From the NCBI RefSeq assembly GCF_003344885.1, contig NZ_CP031155.1:1268001-1332000 (forward strand): 64,000 nucleotides of DNA, written 5' to 3'. Every line of letters begins with the position of its first letter. The stretch's first letter is position 1. The stretch is from Altererythrobacter sp. ZODW24. GTDB lineage: Bacteria > Pseudomonadota > Alphaproteobacteria > Sphingomonadales > Sphingomonadaceae. Below the pieces are notes generated by a model, which ran no database searches, was not told where the DNA came from, and saw only the letters and a list, made by a program, of their open reading frames with translations. Of this stretch, positions 25,884 through 34,711 are shown in pieces. The position numbers and the translations under genes are program-made.

Positions 25884-26181
25884 CTGGTATCTCCGCGTGT
25901 GGTGGACAGCTATCTGTTGTGCCATCCTGAATTACATTTGTGAATCGGTAATTTCGCTTCGCAGCAAAAAAGTGCCGCGCATACCTGTACTTTGGTCGGT
26001 ATTGTCGCCGATGTCCGACTAGTGGTTAGCGGGCATCTGGACAGGTACTTTGGTAAATCCCCCGATTCGATTTACTCAGCGTAAAGCAGTTGTCCGCGAT
26101 GGCTAAATGATTGGCGCGTGCGTTCTGGGGATAAGGCCGGGGACGCGCAGAAGTGCGTGGTGATGCGGCTGCATTAACACA

Positions 26182-26207
26182 GCGGGCGCGCCATTATACG
26201 CGCCCGC
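26182..26207 (-). terminator. GC-rich hairpin after the PepSY-type gene
   Basis: GCGGGCGCG (26182-26190) pairs with CGCGCCCGC (26199-26207) around an 8-nt loop, 11 nt beyond the stop at 26218. T-run is weak on the minus strand. The rest of 25884-26181, which must hold the nrdB promoter, shows no feature I can support. Confidence 0.6.
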
Positions 26208-26217
26208 CGAGATGTGA

Positions 26218-26607
26218 TTACTTCCAGAACATGCCGCCGTTGGCGCCGCGTTCCTTCCGGTTTCCCCACATGCGGATATACATCCACAGTCCGCTGAAGC
26301 TGAAGAATAGCAGAGCGAAGCCGGACAGGACCGAAATCGCGATGCCCACGGGGCCGAACTCTTCGCCAGAGTGAATGTGGTGGAAGAAGCTCTTCCATGA
26401 TGCGATGCCGGTGGCTGTGGATGGCGGGCGGCAGTTCCAGCCATCGGGGCAGACGAAGGCTGCGGGCGGTTCTTGCGCCGCGAGCTGTGCCGCCGTCAGT
26501 TCTGGCTGAGGCCACAGATCAGCCGCTTGGCTGAGCAAGCCGGTGGTCGCGATGAAAAACAGGAAAATGCCGAAAAAGACTGACAGCCAGCGATGCCACT
26601 TGCGCAT
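26218..26607 (-). CDS. PepSY-associated TM helix family protein
   Basis: 129 residues with two transmembrane segments: an N-terminal one (WLSVFFGIFLFFIATTGLL) preceded by RKWHRW, and a C-terminal one (ISVLSGFALLFFSFSGLWMYIRMW). The RxWHRW-TM-TM-SGLxMYxR pattern is that of PepSY-associated membrane proteins, often linked to heme or iron reduction and uptake. Between them is a periplasmic loop with two Cys (CPDGWNC). Shorter than full PepSY proteins (about 200-500), which is usual for the single-domain type. Monocistronic. Confidence 0.8.
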   Translation of the reverse strand: MRKWHRWLSVFFGIFLFFIATTGLLSQAADLWPQPELTAAQLAAQEPPAAFVCPDGWNCRPPSTATGIASWKSFFHHIHSGEEFGPVGIAISVLSGFALLFFSFSGLWMYIRMWGNRKERGANGGMFWK

Positions 26608-26722
26608 AATGTGATTCTTTCTTGCGAATAGTTCGCATTCTCAAAACAAGATTACCGACGAAGATGCAAGCAGTGATTTGTCGCAGAGTGTCGCGGGCGG
26701 ATGCCGCGAGTGTTGCTCGCAG

Positions 26723-28087
26723 CTAGGTTAGCATCGCCAAGCCGACTGTCAGCAGCGTTGCCACTACGGGTACGATTACTGTCACTACGCCGACGTCCTT
26801 ATAGGCTTCTTTGTGCGTCAGCCCGGTGATGGTCAGCATCGCGATCACGGCACCGCAATGCGGAAGCGAGTCAAACCCGCCACTCGCCATGGCGGACAGA
26901 CGGTGCAATTCCTGCGGGTCGATGCCCATCGCGACATAGGAATCCGCGAGCGTCGCCATGAATATCTGCAGGCCGCCCGATGATGATCCGGTGATGCCAG
27001 ATACGATACTGCTGGCTGTGAACATCGACAGCAGCGGCGGCATATCGGCGGCGACAATCGCCTGCGTGAACTCATAGAAGCCGGCCGTCTTCGCCACCAC
27101 GCCGCCAAAACCGATTACCGCCGAAGTCGCCATCAGCGGCATGATTGCGTCCTGCGTCCCATTGCCCAGAACCTGCAACGATTGGCGGCGCACGGCGGGG
27201 AACAGGATCAGCGCGACCAAGCTGGCAAACAGCAAGGCGATGGAGGGCCACAGGATTGACTGGCTATTGGCGAACTGGACCAGCGCAATGTCACCGCCAG
27301 CCCCTGACAAGCTCAGCAAACGCGGCGCGAGAATTGTACCGATTACCAGCAGCAGCGGCGTGAGTGCCAGCGCGGGGTGCGGCAGGTCCTTTTCGATGGA
27401 TTGGAGATCGGGGATGGTATCGAGCGGTCCGGCCACGAAGCCCTCGCCTGCTGCCTTTGCCTTCACCCGTTCGCGCTCGAGATAAATCATGCCGAGGATA
27501 AACATCACCGCCCCGCCAAACACCCCAAGCAGCGGCGCGGCGAACAGATCAGTGCCCAGTTTCAAAGTCGGGATGACGTTGTGGATCGAAGGCGTGCCGG
27601 GCAGCGCAGTTAGCGTGAAGGTCCCTGCCCCGAGTGCCAGCGCGCCGCAGAACAGGCGCTTGGGAATATCAGCCTCTTTGAGCAAGCGCAGACCGAGCGG
27701 ATACATCGCGAAGATCACCACAAACACCACCACTCCGCCATAAGTCAGCAGCGCGCATGACAGGACTGTGATCCATAATGCACGGTGGGCACCAAGCGAT
27801 CTCACAAGCGCCATCGCGATGCTGGTCGCGGCGTGGCTTTCGCCCATAATACGCCCGAAAATCGCTCCGGCGGCGAACAACAGGAAGAACCTGCCGGCGA
27901 AAGTAAACGCGCCCAAATCACCAAATGCGTATGACTGGTTGAGGCTGTCTGCCAGCGGCAGCGCGTTGGTCGCGATGATCACAACCGAACAAATGACCGA
28001 GGCGAAGATGATGTTCACGCCGCGCAATGCGAGCCAGATTAGCAGCGCCAAACCGGCGAACAGTCCAAGCAATCCGACCATGATCAT
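26723..28087 (-). CDS. GntP-family permease
   Basis: About 454 residues and 12 or so hydrophobic segments, a cytoplasmic-membrane transporter. ALPGTPSIHNVIPT, the conserved GITGSSSGGLQIF and ASGGFDSLPHCGAVIAMLTITGL are characteristic of the GntP/citrate-like superfamily that carries gluconate, 3-hydroxybutyrate or related acids. The exact substrate is not readable; hydroxybutyrate is plausible given similar proteins near acyl-CoA genes, but no such gene is adjacent. The start is uncertain among ATGs at 28087, 28081 and 28111; GAGGGGG lies just upstream of the first two. Confidence 0.87.
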   Translation of the reverse strand: MIMVGLLGLFAGLALLIWLALRGVNIIFASVICSVVIIATNALPLADSLNQSYAFGDLGAFTFAGRFFLLFAAGAIFGRIMGESHAATSIAMALVRSLGAHRALWITVLSCALLTYGGVVVFVVIFAMYPLGLRLLKEADIPKRLFCGALALGAGTFTLTALPGTPSIHNVIPTLKLGTDLFAAPLLGVFGGAVMFILGMIYLERERVKAKAAGEGFVAGPLDTIPDLQSIEKDLPHPALALTPLLLVIGTILAPRLLSLSGAGGDIALVQFANSQSILWPSIALLFASLVALILFPAVRRQSLQVLGNGTQDAIMPLMATSAVIGFGGVVAKTAGFYEFTQAIVAADMPPLLSMFTASSIVSGITGSSSGGLQIFMATLADSYVAMGIDPQELHRLSAMASGGFDSLPHCGAVIAMLTITGLTHKEAYKDVGVVTVIVPVVATLLTVGLAMLT

Positions 28088-28176
28088 TACCCCCTCGATC
28101 GCGCAGACCATTTAGCCCGTCGCATGTCCCGGCCAGCTCCATGCCAAGAAAAGAGCGTAATGGATACTCCGGCGGG

Positions 28177-28347
28177 TCAGGTCACAAGATCGTAGAGCTC
28201 CAGCGCCAGCCACCCGGCCGCCGCAAAGGACATAACGCCGAAGCCGCGCCCCAAAGTTCGCCGCTTCGAACCCACGCCGCTCCACATCACGAAACCAAGG
28301 ATCGACAGCAGCATGATCGCGAAGAGATAGAATGTCAGGGTGGCCAT
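28177..28347 (-). CDS. Small membrane protein (56 aa)
   Basis: 56 residues starting ATG at 28347 and ending TGA at 28177. Two hydrophobic segments (FYLFAIMLLSILGFVMW and GFGVMSFAAAGWLALELY) flank a basic linker (GSKRRTLGR), so a two-helix inner-membrane hairpin with a cytoplasmic turn is likely. It follows the 95-aa lipoprotein gene by 12 nt on the same strand. Coding character is supported by its clean TM/loop pattern and operon spacing. Function unknown. Confidence 0.7.
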   Translation of the reverse strand: MATLTFYLFAIMLLSILGFVMWSGVGSKRRTLGRGFGVMSFAAAGWLALELYDLVT

Positions 28348-28359
28348 ATTGGCGCGAAT

Positions 28360-28647
28360 TTACTTCTTGCGCTTCTTCGAACTGAAGGCCGAACCGCCGC
28401 CCAGCACGGTTATGCCAAGGAAGAAGCCAAAGTCATACCAGCCGCCATTGTTGGGTACTGAATAGACGGCGATCTCGGGATTGAAGAGTGATCCGATCCA
28501 AGCGAAGGGGAACACGAAACCGTGCCACAACCCCCACCAGAAACCGGGCACATCCGCGCCCTGCTCAACAGCAGTAGGAACTTGAGCCGCACAGGCGGAC
28601 ACAAGAATCGCGAGTCCCAGCACAGCAATGATCCGGTAGCGTGCCAT
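28360..28647 (-). CDS. Small lipoprotein with membrane-associated segments
   Basis: 95 residues. A signal peptide with lipobox (VSAC, Cys19) is followed by a Trp/Phe-rich stretch (GFWWGLWHGFVFPFAWIGSLF) and a glycine-rich hydrophobic segment (FFLGITVLGGG) ending in SSKKRKK. The pattern FWWGLWHGxxxPxxxIxSLF is seen in small uncharacterised bacterial proteins with an aromatic-rich membrane contact. Its ATG overlaps the stop of the upstream 66-aa gene (TGATG), so they are coupled. Confidence 0.82.
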   Translation of the reverse strand: MARYRIIAVLGLAILVSACAAQVPTAVEQGADVPGFWWGLWHGFVFPFAWIGSLFNPEIAVYSVPNNGGWYDFGFFLGITVLGGGSAFSSKKRKK

Positions 28648-28847
28648 CAGAAAACCTCAGTGCTCCCCATATCCGTCCAGATATTGAAGATTGCATAGAG
28701 TAAGACCGGCAGCAATGCCGATGCAACTATACAAATCCACATTGTGCCGCGCTGCATTTTGCCACTCGCACCCCAGCGCAAAAACAGAATGATCTCAGAT
28801 AGGGCTAGCAACGCCCCGATTAGAGGTATGAAGGTGCCTAGGGTCAC
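28647..28847 (-). CDS. Small membrane protein (66 aa)
   Basis: 66 residues with two hydrophobic helices (FIPLIGALLALSEIILFLRW and MWICIVASALLPVLLYAIFNIW) around a short polar loop. No motif of known function. One-base stop/start overlap with the lipoprotein gene downstream. It belongs to a run of four tiny envelope proteins between nrdA and the GntP-type permease, all on the same strand. Confidence 0.78.
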   Translation of the reverse strand: MTLGTFIPLIGALLALSEIILFLRWGASGKMQRGTMWICIVASALLPVLLYAIFNIWTDMGSTEVF

Positions 28848-28899
28848 AGCGTTCGGCAGTCGATTACGTTACGCATCTTAGCCACTCGGTCCGCCTCTC

Positions 28900-29148
28900 T
28901 CAGGTGACCATGCTCGCGCCGATACCTGCAGCCAGACCAACCACGAAGAACAAAATGCCTCCGCCGATCATGTTCTGCTTGCTCGTCTTATGCGGCCCCA
29001 TGGGATCGCTTTCGGGATTCTTGCCTTGGCCCTGCGCGAACTTCTCTTTGCGCTTTTCGAACGCAGCAACGGCCTTGGGCTGCTTATAAGCCCAAGCCAT
29101 CGCCGGACCGCCCAGCAGGCCCATCAGAATTCCCATGAACAGCGCCAT
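28900..29148 (-). CDS. Small membrane protein (82 aa)
   Basis: 82 residues with an N-terminal hydrophobic segment (LFMGILMGLLGGPAMAWAY), a basic polar middle (FEKRKEKFAQGQGKN) and a C-terminal helix (IGGGILFFVVGLAAGIGASMV). It lies 27 nt behind nrdA with an RBS (AGGAG) at about 6-8 nt, so it is probably co-transcribed with nrdA. No family recognised; no catalytic residues seen. Confidence 0.8.
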   Translation of the reverse strand: MALFMGILMGLLGGPAMAWAYKQPKAVAAFEKRKEKFAQGQGKNPESDPMGPHKTSKQNMIGGGILFFVVGLAAGIGASMVT

Positions 29149-29175
29149 GTCAGGCTCCTTTTCAGGCCCGCCGCT

Positions 29176-31227
29176 TTACTGGCAGCTAAGGCATTCCTCG
29201 TAATCGGTCTGCTCGGCTTGAGCCATCAGCTCAATCTTCGCCGGATCAGCGGTGTTATCCGCTTCCACGCCGCCGGCAAAACCAGCACGCTGGATCGACT
29301 TTGAGCGTAGGTAATAGAGCGACTTGATGCCTTTCTCCCATGCTTGGAAGTGCAGCATCGCCAGATCCCATTTGTCGACATCAGCCGGGATAAACAGGTT
29401 GAGGCTCTGTGCCTGATCGATGAATGGCGCACGGTCGGCGGCATATTCGAGCAAGTAACGCTGATCGACTTCGAAGCTGGTCTTGAAGGTCGCTTTCTCA
29501 TCCGTGCTCAGGAAATCGAGATGCGCGACTGAGCCGCCATTTTCGAGAATCGAGTTCCACACATTAGTGGAGTCCTTCGATTTTTCCTGGAGCAGTTTTT
29601 CGAGATATGGGTTCTTCACCACGAAGCTGCCCGACAGCGTTTTGTGCGTGTAGATGTTCGCCGGGATCGGTTCGATGCAAGCCGATGTGCCGCCGCAAAT
29701 GATGCTGATCGACGCGGTCGGTGCGATCGCCATCTTACAGCTGAACCGCTCCATCGCGCCCATTTCTTCAGCGTCCGGGCAAGGGCCGCGTTCTTTGGCG
29801 AGAATCAGCGAGGCTTCTTCTGCCTTGCCGCTGATGTGCTTGAACATCTTGAGGTTCCAGACCTTCGCCATAGAGCCTTCGAGCGTAATGTTCTTGGACT
29901 GGAGGAAGGAGTGGAAACCCATCACGCCCAGGCCAACGCTGCGTTCGCGCATTGCGGAATATTTCGCGCGTTCCATTTCGGGCGGCGCGCGGTCGATATA
30001 ATCCTGCAAGACATTATCGAGCATCCGCATGACGTCTTCGATAAAGGTCTTGTCTTCGTTCCACTCATCCCATTTTTCAAGGTTGAGCGAGGACAGGCAG
30101 CATACTGCCGTGCGGTCATTGCCGAGGTGATCAATACCGGTTGGCAGCGTGATTTCGCTGCACAGGTTGGACGTCGAAACCTTCAGGCCCAACTCGCGGT
30201 GATGCTTGGGCATCATGCGGTTCACTGTATCGTTGAACACGATGTAAGGCTCACCCGTTGCGAGGCGCGTTTCCACCAGTTTCTGGAACAGGCTGCGCGC
30301 ATCCACTTCGCCGCGAACTTCGCCGGTCTTGGGCGAAAGCAATTCGAACTTCTCGCCGTCGCGGACTGCTTCCATGAACTTGTCGGTCAGCAACACGCCG
30401 TGATGCAGGTTCAGCGCCTTGCGGTTGAAGTCGCCCGATGCCTTGCGGATTTCGAGGAACTCTTCGATTTCAGGGTGCGACACGTCGAGATAACATGCAG
30501 CCGAACCGCGGCGCAGCGAACCTTGCGAGATCGCCAGTGTCAGGCTGTCCATCACGCGCACGAATGGAATGATGCCGCTGGTCTTGCCGTTCAGGCCAAC
30601 CGGCTCGCCAATACCGCGAACATTGCCCCAATAGGTGCCGATGCCGCCGCCCTTTGACGCGAGCCAGACGTTTTCGTTCCACGTATTAACAATGCCGTCG
30701 AGGCTGTCGGAAACCGAGTTCAGGTAGCACGAAATTGGCAGACCGCGACCGGTGCCGCCATTGGATAGCACAGGCGTCGCAGGCATGAACCACAGACGCG
30801 AAATGTAATCATAAAGGCGCTGGGCGTGTTCTTGATCATCAGCATAAGCATCAGCTACACGCGCAAACAGATCCTGGAAATTTTCACCTGGGAGCAAGTA
30901 GCGATCAATCAGCGTTTCCTTGCCGAACTCGGTCAACAGGGCATCGCGCGATTCATCAGTAACAACATCAAAGCGGCGTTCGTTCACGCGGTGTGAATCG
31001 TCCTCAGGCACAGCCGCCTTAGCGACTTCCTTCATGGCGCCAGCAAGTGCTTCGCCGGCCTTTTCGGCCACGAGCTCTTCGCTACCCATATCGCTTTTTT
31101 CCATGCTCATCGCTGCTTTTGCTTTCTTGCCCTTAGAGGCTTGCTTCGCAGGTGCTGCATCTAGCACTGCGCCGTCATTTTCCTGATCCAGGCCCATGGC
31201 CGCATCGTCCCCGCTTCTGAATTCCAT
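29176..31227 (-). CDS. nrdA: Class Ia ribonucleotide reductase, alpha subunit
   Basis: Catalytic R1 subunit. With the start MEFRSGDD at 31227 it has 683 residues. The active-site cysteines lie in LPISCYLNS, STSNLCSEI and TAVCCLSS, the radical-transfer Tyr pair in SLYYLRS, and the C-terminal redox pair in EECLSCQ. The first ~100 residues are Lys/Ala-rich and low in complexity; there is no N-terminal ATP-cone, so dATP overall-activity control through that domain is missing. The frame stays open to 31503, but the extra residues look non-coding. Confidence 0.95.
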   Translation of the reverse strand: MEFRSGDDAAMGLDQENDGAVLDAAPAKQASKGKKAKAAMSMEKSDMGSEELVAEKAGEALAGAMKEVAKAAVPEDDSHRVNERRFDVVTDESRDALLTEFGKETLIDRYLLPGENFQDLFARVADAYADDQEHAQRLYDYISRLWFMPATPVLSNGGTGRGLPISCYLNSVSDSLDGIVNTWNENVWLASKGGGIGTYWGNVRGIGEPVGLNGKTSGIIPFVRVMDSLTLAISQGSLRRGSAACYLDVSHPEIEEFLEIRKASGDFNRKALNLHHGVLLTDKFMEAVRDGEKFELLSPKTGEVRGEVDARSLFQKLVETRLATGEPYIVFNDTVNRMMPKHHRELGLKVSTSNLCSEITLPTGIDHLGNDRTAVCCLSSLNLEKWDEWNEDKTFIEDVMRMLDNVLQDYIDRAPPEMERAKYSAMRERSVGLGVMGFHSFLQSKNITLEGSMAKVWNLKMFKHISGKAEEASLILAKERGPCPDAEEMGAMERFSCKMAIAPTASISIICGGTSACIEPIPANIYTHKTLSGSFVVKNPYLEKLLQEKSKDSTNVWNSILENGGSVAHLDFLSTDEKATFKTSFEVDQRYLLEYAADRAPFIDQAQSLNLFIPADVDKWDLAMLHFQAWEKGIKSLYYLRSKSIQRAGFAGGVEADNTADPAKIELMAQAEQTDYEECLSCQ

Positions 31228-31330
31228 CAACTCGTCCCGCCTGTTTCGAACAACGCTGTTAACTGCACCGCTGTTCCGCTTTCGTTCGATTCGGCGGACT
31301 ATTGCCCTGCCTACCATGAGCCGGTCCTGC

Positions 31331-31353
31331 AAAGGGGAAAACTTATCCCCTTT
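31331..31353. repeat. Perfect inverted repeat AAAGGGGA/TCCCCTTT upstream of nrdA
   Basis: An 8-bp stem with a 7-nt loop, about 105 nt upstream of the nrdA start. It may be a regulatory hairpin in the nrdA leader. I found no convincing NrdR box in 31228-31720, and nothing else supportable in that stretch apart from this repeat. Confidence 0.4.
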
Positions 31354-31720
31354 CTTTCCCCGGATGGGTGCTTCCTTTGGTGTGGTCCCGACCGAATCTG
31401 CCCCATGGCGCGAATCTGGCGCGCCGCAATCTGAAACAGTATCTAGTGGGTCCCCAAACCGCTTGCCCATAGCCATAGTGCTATTTTGGTGAATCCGGCG
31501 CAAGAGGGTAAATCGCGCTTAACCATACGGAATGCGGGTGTGTTAGCTCAAGGACACACCGCGACGCGGCGGAAAACCTAGCTTCCTGAATCGCACAAGG
31601 GTGCAAATGAATCCGGCAAAAAAATTTTCGCGGAAAACTGCTCAAACCGCTTTTTGAATCAATCGAATCGAAGCGTGAAATTATAGTGCGCAATCTAATC
31701 AATAAGATCGCTGTAATTGT

Positions 31721-31747
31721 GCCGGGTGAAGGGTCGCTTCACCCGGC
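31721..31747 (-). terminator. Terminator hairpin of the serine hydrolase gene
   Basis: GCCGGGTGAAG (31721-31731) pairs perfectly with CTTCACCCGGC (31737-31747), an 11-bp stem with a 5-nt loop, 19 nt past the stop at 31766. The following minus-strand sequence has only a short T-rich tract. Confidence 0.65.
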
Positions 31748-31765
31748 TATTGGCGAGTTACGTGA

Positions 31766-33460
31766 TCAATCTGATTCGGCGACACGCTCGCCCGGAATTT
31801 CCTGACCACCTTGTTCAATCACAAGGCCCGTGACTGCACCGCCTTCCGATGTGAAAGTGACAGTCGCATCGACAACCGTGACCTTGAACTTGGTGTCGCT
31901 CATCGCGGCAAGCGGGATGACGGGTTGCCCGCCCAGCTTGGCTGACAGAACGTTATCATCACCCAGAGTGATGATCATCGGACCAGCCATTGTCGTATAT
32001 GTGCCGACGTAGCTTTCCAAAATTGCGCGCGAGACATCGGCAGCCTCATCCTCGACAATCGGTCCGGCATAGGTGGCGAGCTCGATTTCTTCGGCGCCAT
32101 TCTGGTGCATTTCCATGGTCGGTGAGCCATCTTCGCCGGTCGCCATCTTGAACCAGGTCAGGCTGTCAGGGCCGTAGAAGAACAGATCGTCTCCAGCGGC
32201 AAAGATTTCGCTTTCACCGCCGCCGGTGCGCTGGGTGTAGAGCTTGCCATCGCGGGCATAGAACTTGCGCGTCCCATTATCGCCCACGGCATAGGTACCG
32301 AACAGAGGCGCGAGCGCCTCCATATCGGGCGTGACCGCAGTGAACTCTGGATACGCCTCGTCAATTGCGAGGGCAGCGACTTTGCGCATCAGCAAGCCGG
32401 CACCGATATCGGACGAATCCGAATTAAGGAACACGGCAACAAAAATGCCTTCTTCCGGCAGATATGTGCTGTCGGTCGAGAAGCCGTAGATTCCACCGCT
32501 ATGACCGATCGCCTTATGTCCGCGAATTTCTGATGGAGCGATACCGAAACCGTAATCTTCGCTCTCGCCCCCGGGCAGCGCAGTCGGGGCGATCATTGCC
32601 TCGTAATAGGACTGGCTGAGGACCTTTTCGCCGTGCAGCGCATCAGCCCACCCAGCGAGATCAAGCACCGAGCCGCGCAAAGCACCCGCGGCTCCCGGAA
32701 CGCTCATGTGAACTTTCTGCGCCAGTTCTATCGAACCATCTTCGCCGCTGGTGTAGCCCTTGGCCATCTTCGGCACCGTGGCTTCATCACCAAAACCAGC
32801 GATAGTGGAAAGGCCAAGGGGTTTCGAAATCTGATCGACAACCACCTGATCCCAGCTCTTGCCCGTCACCTTTTCAATGATCGCACCGACAAGGATGTAG
32901 CCGCTATTGTTATAACGGAACGCCTCACCCGGTTTGAAGTTCACCTCGGTGTCCTTGAACTCGTCAATCAACTCATCAGTCGTGAATGCCTTTGAGGTGT
33001 TCTCTTCAATCATCCATCCGACAATACCGGTGTAGGACTGGATGCCCGAAGTGTGATTGAGCAATTGGCGGACGGTCGCACTGGCGCCCGGCTCTGGATA
33101 ATCAGGGAAGAACTTTGACAGCGGATCATCCAGCCCCAGCTTACCTTCCTGGATCAGCTGCAGCATCGTGGCAGACGCAAACTGCTTTGTGATAGAGGCG
33201 AAGCGGAAAACCGTGTCGGGCGTGATCGGCGTGCCGGCTTCAACATCAGCCAGGCCCTGTCCGCCCTTATAGATGACCTTGCCGTTTTCAGTGACCACAA
33301 TGGCCGCGCCCGGCCCATCATCAGGGAACGACTTGTCGAGCAACGCCTCAACTTCGGCGGCCAATTCCGCCGGATCAGCTGGAGCAGCATAGGCAGCCGA
33401 AGACAGCAGGCTAGCGCTTGCGAGTGCTGCGATGATGGTAACCGATTTGCGTGACAACAT
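31766..33460 (-). CDS. Serine hydrolase of the beta-lactamase / PBP (class C-like) family, periplasmic
   Basis: 564 residues with a signal peptide (about 1-25, ending AYA). The class C beta-lactamase fold is shown by SITK (SxxK nucleophile, about residues 90-93), YNNSG (YxN) and GHSGGIYG (the HxG/KTG-equivalent box). A C-terminal domain of about 190 residues with beta-rich composition follows, as in D-aminopeptidase/esterase-type members. Likely an esterase, D-amino-acid peptidase or carboxypeptidase rather than a beta-lactamase that causes resistance. First of three such hydrolases in the window. Confidence 0.9.
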   Translation of the reverse strand: MLSRKSVTIIAALASASLLSSAAYAAPADPAELAAEVEALLDKSFPDDGPGAAIVVTENGKVIYKGGQGLADVEAGTPITPDTVFRFASITKQFASATMLQLIQEGKLGLDDPLSKFFPDYPEPGASATVRQLLNHTSGIQSYTGIVGWMIEENTSKAFTTDELIDEFKDTEVNFKPGEAFRYNNSGYILVGAIIEKVTGKSWDQVVVDQISKPLGLSTIAGFGDEATVPKMAKGYTSGEDGSIELAQKVHMSVPGAAGALRGSVLDLAGWADALHGEKVLSQSYYEAMIAPTALPGGESEDYGFGIAPSEIRGHKAIGHSGGIYGFSTDSTYLPEEGIFVAVFLNSDSSDIGAGLLMRKVAALAIDEAYPEFTAVTPDMEALAPLFGTYAVGDNGTRKFYARDGKLYTQRTGGGESEIFAAGDDLFFYGPDSLTWFKMATGEDGSPTMEMHQNGAEEIELATYAGPIVEDEAADVSRAILESYVGTYTTMAGPMIITLGDDNVLSAKLGGQPVIPLAAMSDTKFKVTVVDATVTFTSEGGAVTGLVIEQGGQEIPGERVAESD

Positions 33461-33564
33461 TGGAAGTTCCCCTTTGAGTGCATTAGTAACCTAACACAGT
33501 CTCGCGATCCGGCAAGCCGGTCTGGGATGAACGACCAATGCGGGCCGACAAAATGCGCTACGGA

Positions 33565-34449
33565 TCAGGCCGCGGCGGCATGCTCCGCAATCGCATCAGC
33601 CATCGGATCGACCAGCTCAAGCGGCAGATCGTGGCCCATGCCGGGAAAGGTTTTAAGCTTCGCGCCGGGGATGTGCTTGGCGGTATCATGGCCGCCTTCG
33701 ACAGTTACGAGCGGGTCAGCCTCACCGTGAACAACCAGCGTCGGAGCAGTCACTGCGGAGAGACGAGTGCGGCGGTCGCCATCGGCGATAATTGCTGCAA
33801 GCTGACGCGCCATTCCTGCTGGATAATAGCTGCGGTTGAAGTTCTCTTCGGTCCGGTCCTTGATCCGGGTTTCATCGCCGGGATAGCCGGGGCTACCGAT
33901 TGCACGGGATATAAACAGCCCGTGCTCACGGATGGTTTCCATCTCCATGTCGGCGGGCCGCGTGGTCAGCGCCTTAAACGCCTCACGCTTGGCCGCTGGC
34001 AGCTTCCGGTGGCCGGTGGTCGACATCACCGATGTCAGTGACAACACGCGGTCAGGATGTTCAGCCGCAATCAACTGGCTGATCATACCGCCCATAGAAG
34101 CGCCGACAATATGCGCCTTTTCGATATCCAGCGCATCCAGCAGCCCGACGGCGTCAGCGGCCATGTCGGACAGAGTATAAGGCACCTTGGGCTTAAAGCC
34201 GAAGCGCGCCTTGATCATCGTCCAAGGAATCGAAACATTGCCCGCATCATCGATTTTCTGGCTCAGCCCGATGTCGCGATTGTCATAACGGATGACGCGA
34301 TAACCGCGCTCCACCAGAGCCTCGACCAATTCCATCGGCCAAAGCGTCAATTGCGCGCCCAGCCCCATAACCAGCAGCATCGGCGGGTTCGCCGCATCGC
34401 CATATTCTTCATATTCGATGGCGATATTGTTGGCGGTGATCTGAGGCAT
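33565..34449 (-). CDS. Alpha/beta hydrolase
   Basis: 294-residue cytoplasmic alpha/beta hydrolase. The nucleophile elbow VGASMGG lies at about residues 114-120, the acid in HGEADPLV near 247 and the catalytic His in GMGHDLP near 273. Oxyanion-side MGLGAQ is at about 29-34. Similar proteins include 3-oxoadipate enol-lactonases and esterases; substrate cannot be determined. It reads away from the Cys-rich protein at 34712 and shares a ~260-bp control region with it. Confidence 0.88.
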   Translation of the reverse strand: MPQITANNIAIEYEEYGDAANPPMLLVMGLGAQLTLWPMELVEALVERGYRVIRYDNRDIGLSQKIDDAGNVSIPWTMIKARFGFKPKVPYTLSDMAADAVGLLDALDIEKAHIVGASMGGMISQLIAAEHPDRVLSLTSVMSTTGHRKLPAAKREAFKALTTRPADMEMETIREHGLFISRAIGSPGYPGDETRIKDRTEENFNRSYYPAGMARQLAAIIADGDRRTRLSAVTAPTLVVHGEADPLVTVEGGHDTAKHIPGAKLKTFPGMGHDLPLELVDPMADAIAEHAAAA

Positions 34450-34637
34450 GAGTTTCTCTTAGCAACTGAGTGTTAGCCGTCCCCTTAACATGATGTCCGG
34501 CCCATCTGGCAATAGAACGTCTTCGCGTATGCGAAGCGGGGGCCAAGTCGCGGCCCTGATTCAGGCAGTAGTACAGAGTAGCTATTGGGCGCTTTTCATA
34601 TTGACCAAGCCAGGCAACACTGTTCATTTATCCAAGT

Positions 34638-34692
34638 AATACAAATGCATACGTTAGCACGAATGTACTACACGCATAGCACAAATGTACTA
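34638..34692 (+). repeat. Direct repeats upstream of the Cys-rich/leader-peptide genes
   Basis: AGCACGAATGTACTA (34656-34670) and AGCACAAATGTACTA (34678-34692) match at 14 of 15 positions with a 22-nt period. A partial third copy, AATACAAATGCATAC, begins at 34638. The last copy ends 19 nt before the ATG at 34712, so these are good operator candidates for an activator or repressor of that gene. Confidence 0.6.
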
Positions 34693-34711
34693 GTTTGGAA
34701 GGAGAACGGAC

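Noticed and set aside
29644-30657. A 337-codon open frame antisense to nrdA
   Set aside because: Shadow of nrdA, no motif, no RBS and His/Ala/Arg-rich antisense composition.
31228-31503. Longer N-terminus of NrdA from 31503
   Set aside because: Open for 92 codons but with random-looking residues and an internal hairpin-forming repeat; the ATG at 31227 is preferred, though this is not proven.
31675-31695. TATAAT-like sequence as nrdA promoter and nearby NrdR box
   Set aside because: No -35 at a fitting distance, and the sequence is not palindromic as a NrdR box should be; it is too far from the nrdA start to support.
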